Positions 43,188 to 47,162 of a DNA stretch of 47,162 bases are shown piece after piece. The stretch comes from Betaproteobacteria bacterium (lineage in GTDB: Bacteria; Pseudomonadota; Gammaproteobacteria; Burkholderiales; Casimicrobiaceae). The DNA is taken from positions 355,000 through 402,161 of the forward strand of contig READ01000015.1 of the NCBI GenBank assembly GCA_004293675.1, written 5' to 3'. Position 1 is the stretch's first letter; every line of letters starts with the position of its first letter. The notes beneath the pieces are model-generated. The model was not told where the DNA came from and ran no database searches. It worked only from the letters and a program-made list of their open reading frames with translations. A program made the position numbers and the translations under genes.

Positions 43188-44083
43188 GCAAAGCAATGTC
43201 TGCGCTCAGTTTTGATGCCTGGGCGGCGCTGCATCGCACGCGCACTGAAGCCGTGCTTGAGCGCTTCCTTCCGAAAGACGAGTTGGCATCGGGGCGAATG
43301 TTCGAATCCATGCGCTACAGCGTGTTGGGCGGCGGCAAGCGACTCCGAGCGTTGCTCGCGTACGCCAGCGCCGAGGCAGTGGGCGCGAGCGCCGATGTGG
43401 CCGATCACGCAGCTGCTTCTGTTGAAATGATTCACGCCTATTCGCTGATTCACGACGACATGCCGTGCATGGACAACGACGACATGCGGCGCGGTAAACC
43501 GACCAATCATGTGGCGTTTGGGGATGCCACAGCGATGCTCGCGGGCGACGCGCTGCAACCTTTGGCGTTTCGCGTGCTGCTCGACACCGATGCATCAGCC
43601 GCTGGCATTGTGGCCGCAAGCCGCATGCTCGCTGATGCTTCGGGCGCTCGCGGCATGGCGGGCGGTCAGGCTATCGATTTAGCCAACGTCGGCAAACCAA
43701 TGACGCAGGCTGCGCTCGAGGAAATGCACGCACTCAAAACCGGTGCGATGTTTGAAGCAGCGGTTGTACTCCCTGCGTTATTGGTCGAATCGGATGACGA
43801 ACGGGTTGACGCCCTCACCAAATTCGCCGCCAACATTGGGTTGGCGTTTCAAGTGGTCGACGACGTGCTCGATGCCACCGCCGACAGCGCTACCCTCGGA
43901 AAAACAGCCGGTAAAGATGCCGCCGCTGACAAACCCACCTTTGTCTCGCTCATGGGCATTGAAGCCGCCGACGCTTACGCGCGTGTCTTGACCCGCCAAG
44001 CCATCGCCGCCGTTGAAACGCTCGGTGGAAATAATGCGCGACTCATCGATGTCGCGTTTGCCATGGCAGAAAGAAAGTCCTGA
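43184..44083 (+). CDS. ispA: Farnesyl diphosphate synthase ((2E,6E)-FPP synthase)
   Basis: Condenses IPP with DMAPP and GPP to make farnesyl diphosphate in the cytosol. The 299-residue trans-prenyltransferase has the first Asp-rich motif in HDDMPCMDNDDMRRGKPTNH, the GGKRLRALL block, the MAGGQAIDL region, and the second Asp-rich motif in FQVVDDVLD. The GTG at 43184 overlaps the xseB stop; the ATG at 43196 is an alternative. Dxs starts right after its stop. Confidence 0.95.
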   Translation: MSKAMSALSFDAWAALHRTRTEAVLERFLPKDELASGRMFESMRYSVLGGGKRLRALLAYASAEAVGASADVADHAAASVEMIHAYSLIHDDMPCMDNDDMRRGKPTNHVAFGDATAMLAGDALQPLAFRVLLDTDASAAGIVAASRMLADASGARGMAGGQAIDLANVGKPMTQAALEEMHALKTGAMFEAAVVLPALLVESDDERVDALTKFAANIGLAFQVVDDVLDATADSATLGKTAGKDAAADKPTFVSLMGIEAADAYARVLTRQAIAAVETLGGNNARLIDVAFAMAERKS

Positions 44084-45910
44084 ATGTCCCGTCTTGAGAG
44101 CATCCATTTACCGGCCGATTTACGAGCGCAACCGCCCGAATCGCTCAAACAAATTAGCGACGAGCTGCGCGCATTTGTTCTCGATTCCGTATCGAAGACG
44201 GGCGGACATTTGTCATCGAATTTGGGCGTGATCGAGCTCACGGTCGCACTGCATTATTGCTTTGACACGCCGCATGATCGTTTGGTGTGGGACGTTGGGC
44301 ATCAGTGCTATCCGCACAAGATTTTGACGGGTCGCCGTGATCGGATGAGCACATTGCGGCAATGGGGCGGTTTGGCCGGATTTCCCAAGCGCGACGAGAG
44401 TGAATACGACACCTTCGGCGTGGCGCATTCGTCAACCAGTATTTCCGCGGCGCTGGGCATGGCCATCGCCGCGAAAAGCAAAGGCGAGTCGCGGCGAGTC
44501 GTTGCCATCATTGGTGATGGCTCGATGAGCGCGGGCATGGCCTTCGAAGCGCTCAACAATGCGGGCGCAGCCGACGCCAACATGTTGGTGATTTTGAACG
44601 ACAATGAAATGTCGATTAGTGAACCCGTGGGCGCGCTCAATCGCTACTTGTCGAGGCTGTTGGTCAGCCGCACTTACGGCGCGGTCCGCAATGCTGGAAA
44701 GAGCGTACTCTCTGCGATTCCGCCCGTTGCCCGTTTTGCGCGGCGTTGGGAAGAGCACATGAAGGGCATGGTCTTGCCCGGTACGATGTGGGAGGAATTT
44801 GGCTTCAATTACATCGGCCCGATTGACGGACACGATGTTGATTTGCTCGTTGAAACACTCAACAAAATCAAAGACAAACCAGGCATGCAGTTTCTGCACG
44901 TGTTGACCCGCAAAGGCGCGGGATATGGGCGCGCTGAAGACGACCCGATTTTGTATCACGGCGTGTCGAAGTTTGATCATGCGGTGGGTTATGCGCCGAA
45001 GGTAGCTAAGCCAACGTATTCCGAAATTTTCGGCGATTGGCTATGCGACAACGTAAAGGCTGATCCAACGGTGGTGGCGATTACGCCCGCGATGATCGAG
45101 GGCTCGGGCATGGTGCGCTTTGCCAAAGAGCATCCCACGAACTGCTTTGATGTGGGCATTGCCGAGCAACACTGCGTGACCTTCGCTGCGGGTTTGGCCT
45201 GCGAGGGCATGAAACCCGTTGTGGCTATCTACTCGACGTTTTTGCAGCGCGCGTACGACCAGCTCGTGCATGACGTCGTTTTGCAAAATCTGCCGGTGGT
45301 ATTCGCGATTGATCGCGCGGGCTTGGTGGGCGCTGATGGCCCGACCCACGCCGGATCGTTTGATGTGGCGTTTATGCGCTGCTTGCCCAATCTGACCATC
45401 ATGTCGGCAAGCTCAGCGGCGGAATGCCGTGCGATGCTCTCGATGGCGCTCTCGCTCAAATCCCCGGTGGCGGTGCGCTATCCGCGCGGCGCGGCGCATG
45501 GCGCGGCCGATGCGCCGATTGCCGCCTTGCAATTGGGTAAGGGTGAAATCGTTCGCCAGGGTTCAGAGCGCGCGATTTTGGCGTGGGGTTCGATGCTGCA
45601 TCCGGCGTTGATCGTTGGTGAAAAACTCAATGCGACTGTCGTCAACATGCGCTTCATCAAGCCGCTCGACGAAGCGGTCATCACGTTATTGGCCGCAACG
45701 CACAGCACATTCGTCACGATCGAGGAAGCCAGCGTTCAGGGCAGCGCCGGAAGCGCAGTCGCTGAATTCATGGCCACCGCCGGTCTCACCAATAAGCTCA
45801 TTCAGATCGGCTTGCCCGACACTTTCATCGATCAAGGCGATCCAGCGCTCATGTTGACGTCGGTGGGATTGGATGCGGCGGGAATTGAGCGTAGGCTGGC
45901 TCAAAGTTAG
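44084..45910 (+). CDS. dxs: 1-deoxy-D-xylulose-5-phosphate synthase
   Basis: Joins pyruvate and glyceraldehyde-3-phosphate with thiamine diphosphate, the first committed step of the MEP isoprenoid pathway. The 608-residue protein shows the [17 protein letters not shown] motif, the ThDP motif [18 protein letters not shown]...LNDNEMSIS, and the central [17 protein letters not shown] with its catalytic Glu. Stop of ispA and ATG are adjacent, so translation is probably coupled. No terminator is clear after it. Confidence 0.97.
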   Translation: MSRLESIHLPADLRAQPPESLKQISDELRAFVLDSVSKTGGHLSSNLGVIELTVALHYCFDTPHDRLVWDVGHQCYPHKILTGRRDRMSTLRQWGGLAGFPKRDESEYDTFGVAHSSTSISAALGMAIAAKSKGESRRVVAIIGDGSMSAGMAFEALNNAGAADANMLVILNDNEMSISEPVGALNRYLSRLLVSRTYGAVRNAGKSVLSAIPPVARFARRWEEHMKGMVLPGTMWEEFGFNYIGPIDGHDVDLLVETLNKIKDKPGMQFLHVLTRKGAGYGRAEDDPILYHGVSKFDHAVGYAPKVAKPTYSEIFGDWLCDNVKADPTVVAITPAMIEGSGMVRFAKEHPTNCFDVGIAEQHCVTFAAGLACEGMKPVVAIYSTFLQRAYDQLVHDVVLQNLPVVFAIDRAGLVGADGPTHAGSFDVAFMRCLPNLTIMSASSAAECRAMLSMALSLKSPVAVRYPRGAAHGAADAPIAALQLGKGEIVRQGSERAILAWGSMLHPALIVGEKLNATVVNMRFIKPLDEAVITLLAATHSTFVTIEEASVQGSAGSAVAEFMATAGLTNKLIQIGLPDTFIDQGDPALMLTSVGLDAAGIERRLAQS

Positions 45911-46432
45911 CGAGTGACAGTGTCTTTGTCTGTGTACGCCATATAAAACAACGGTTTCATTGACATTTTAATTATTATCGAATGTGAACTATTTGTTCAC
46001 AGACGCCAGATTTCACTGGGAACATAAGCATTTAGTTGATAGCCATACTCATTTAAAGTGCGAGAGCACGGATTTGATCGACTCTTTAGGCTGTGCCCAG
46101 CGCGTAGGCTGAGTTGATAAAACCGGCAACAGCGCCTCACAAGGAGCGCTGCACAACTTCCCTTTTCGTCATTCCCGCGAAGGCGGGAATCCATGGTTGT
46201 GAAAGAAAAATGTTCCAAGTGATTGATTTTGCTCAGTTCACGATGGATTCCCGCCTTCGCGGGAATGACGATTTGGGGCGATTGCTCGCTGCCGAGCTAG
46301 CTGTGCAGAGGTCTTTCACAAGGAGCGCTGGGTTTCGTGCTGAACACGTGACTCAACCAGCCTACGCGCCAGAAACTCATCAAGCCGAACGCGAGCCAAT
46401 CAGCTGCGCGGACGTCTTGCGTTCAACGTAAA
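45911..46432. other. Intergenic region, 522 bp, nested repeats
   Basis: A 28-bp perfect inverted repeat (46167-46194 and 46243-46270) sits between two direct copies of TCACAAGGAGCGCTG (46137-46151, 46316-46330). Outside these lie imperfect inverted GCGTAGGCTG strings (near 46104 and 46359). No protein or RNA gene was found. Confidence 0.6.
46167..46270. repeat. Inverted pair of the TTCCCGCGAAGGCGGGAA dispersed repeat
   Basis: Each 28-bp copy, reading CGTCATTCCCGCGAAGG then CGGGAATCCAT or its complement, also has an internal palindrome. It is a widely seen intergenic repeat in Proteobacteria. The 48-bp spacing lets the pair fold into one long hairpin. Confidence 0.93.
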
Positions 46433-46864
46433 TTACTTCTTCGACAGCTGCGGCCAATTGCGATCAGCTTGCGAGATGAAGCCGGGAACATCCGCAGTCC
46501 AAAGCTTTTGTACGTTTTTGTTCTTGTTCAAATAAAGCTTGTTGTCAACGACGGTGTAGGCTATCGGATCGATTTCGAACTTACCGCCTTTGGCTGCGCC
46601 AAACGCGCAGAAACCGCCGTATTGCGGCGTGTATTTCGCGGGTTGCGCAATGAACAGGTCGCGGTTCTTCTCGGACGAGAAGAGATAAGTTGCGCCTTCA
46701 TGCTTCGCCATGAATTTCTCCATGCCTTGCGACGGCTTTGCGTCAACAAAGTACGACACGGGATCAAAGCCCTTTATCGCAACGCCTTTGCTATCAATGT
46801 TTTGGCTCTGCGCAAACGCGACGGTCGCTGTGATCGCGATCAATGCCGCCAGACCGTTCTTCAA
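46433..46864 (-). CDS. Exported YHS-domain protein
   Basis: A 143-residue protein with a signal peptide (MKNGLAALIAITATVAFAQ) and a YHS-type domain (about 30-100): GVAIKGFDPVSYFVDAKPSQG, then ATYLFSSEKNRDLFIAQPAKY and PQYGGFCAFGAAKGGKFE. YHS domains are small and often metal-linked; function is unknown. The start read here is TTG at 46864 with no ribosome site. An IS630-type transposase ends 15 bp upstream in the same frame, so the native start or promoter may have been lost or replaced. Confidence 0.85.
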   Translation of the reverse strand: MKNGLAALIAITATVAFAQSQNIDSKGVAIKGFDPVSYFVDAKPSQGMEKFMAKHEGATYLFSSEKNRDLFIAQPAKYTPQYGGFCAFGAAKGGKFEIDPIAYTVVDNKLYLNKNKNVQKLWTADVPGFISQADRNWPQLSKK

Positions 46865-46879
46865 TAAATTATTCCATTT

Positions 46880-47161
46880 CTAAATATTTAAATCAACAAT
46901 CCAATCCCACCCGGTCTTTGATTTGGCAAGTGTCGGGTTGTTTTCGAGCGCGAGGAGTTGCGTGACGAGTACGTCCTCCAACGCCCTGAGGCTATCGAAG
47001 GCTTTGTTATGGAGGCCTTTCTCGCGCAGTTCATCCCAGAGATGCTCTTGTGGATTGAGCTCTGGGCTATAGGGCGGTAGGAAATGCAGTTTGAGATTCT
47101 CGGGCAGGGCAAGCGCTTGGGACTTGTGCCAACCGGCGCCATCGACAATCATGATGATGTT
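46880..47161 (-). mobile_element. IS630-family transposase, 3' part (window edge)
   Basis: The frame continues off the window's right end. Visible are the second Asp block IMIVDGAGWHKS, the FLPPYSPELNPQEHLWDELR block with the catalytic Glu, and the end WDWIVDLNI. These are hallmarks of the DDE domain of IS630/Tc1-mariner-like transposases. The first Asp and the HTH lie outside. The terminal inverted repeat should be within the 15-30 bp after the TAG, but without the other end it cannot be fixed. Confidence 0.9.
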
Positions 47162-47162
47162 T

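Overview
The window reads as a stretch of chromosome from a betaproteobacterium. This is inferred from gene content: a lysine/alanine-rich histone H1-like tail, gloB beside a methyltransferase and rnhA, xseB-ispA-dxs, an IPTL-CTERM-like surface protein, and Proteobacteria-type intergenic palindromes. A Burkholderiales or Casimicrobium-like lineage is a guess only. Most of the window is ordinary housekeeping and metabolic DNA, read in short operons with 4-bp stop/start overlaps.

Layout. 0-5 kb: histone-like tail, MltD transglycosylase, GloB, methyltransferase, RNase HI, RadC. 5-9.5 kb, minus strand: a four-gene set of DenD-like dehydrogenase, histidine phosphatase, APH-type kinase and acyl-CoA dehydrogenase. 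The last two resemble the kinase/dehydrogenase pair used for 4-hydroxyacyl-CoA breakdown. 9.5-15 kb, plus strand: 2OG-Fe oxygenase, Dtd, VOC protein, a lone BRCT protein, two tandem solute-binding proteins without a transporter, and an IPTL-CTERM-like protein. 15-24 kb: MsrB, a molybdopterin oxidoreductase carrying an in-frame palindromic insertion, TtcA, an HtrA-like protein that has lost its catalytic triad, an aldolase, a glycosyltransferase, a ketopantoate-reductase-like protein, a Bax-inhibitor-1 protein and an RRM RNA-binding protein. 24-29.4 kb: a DUF1232 protein, a giant DUF748/AsmA-like protein and an XRE-NBR1-Ig protein.

29.5-39.7 kb is the accessory region and the most interesting part. 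Two secreted proteins carry DUF1566 (Lcl/C-type-lectin-like) domains. Their last ~125 bp are identical in flanking blocks but differ at codons of the form NNC/NNT, plus a third-base change in a GCN and a CGN codon. That is the expected footprint of adenine-directed mutagenesis by a diversity-generating retroelement (DGR). Directly after the first target is the N-terminal ~60-residue part of an Avd-type DGR accessory protein, which then runs into unrelated sequence. No reverse transcriptase or template repeat was seen in the window. The second target is the N-terminus of a 1337-residue secreted protein that also carries an LCAT-like lipase, Fn3/PKD-like modules and a dockerin-like end. Next come a LamG remnant and a matrixin-type metalloprotease gene. 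The protease gene is broken by two short deletions (44 and 41 nt) inside 270-nt repeats. Restoring them gives one frame of 1274 residues ending in dockerin-like and LamG modules.

39.8-47.2 kb: a VapBC toxin-antitoxin pair with a clear palindromic operator, dispersed repeats, a Rieske oxygenase, a DUF3617-like protein, xseB-ispA-dxs, an inverted-repeat-rich intergenic region, a YHS protein, and the 3' end of an IS630-type transposase that abuts the YHS gene.
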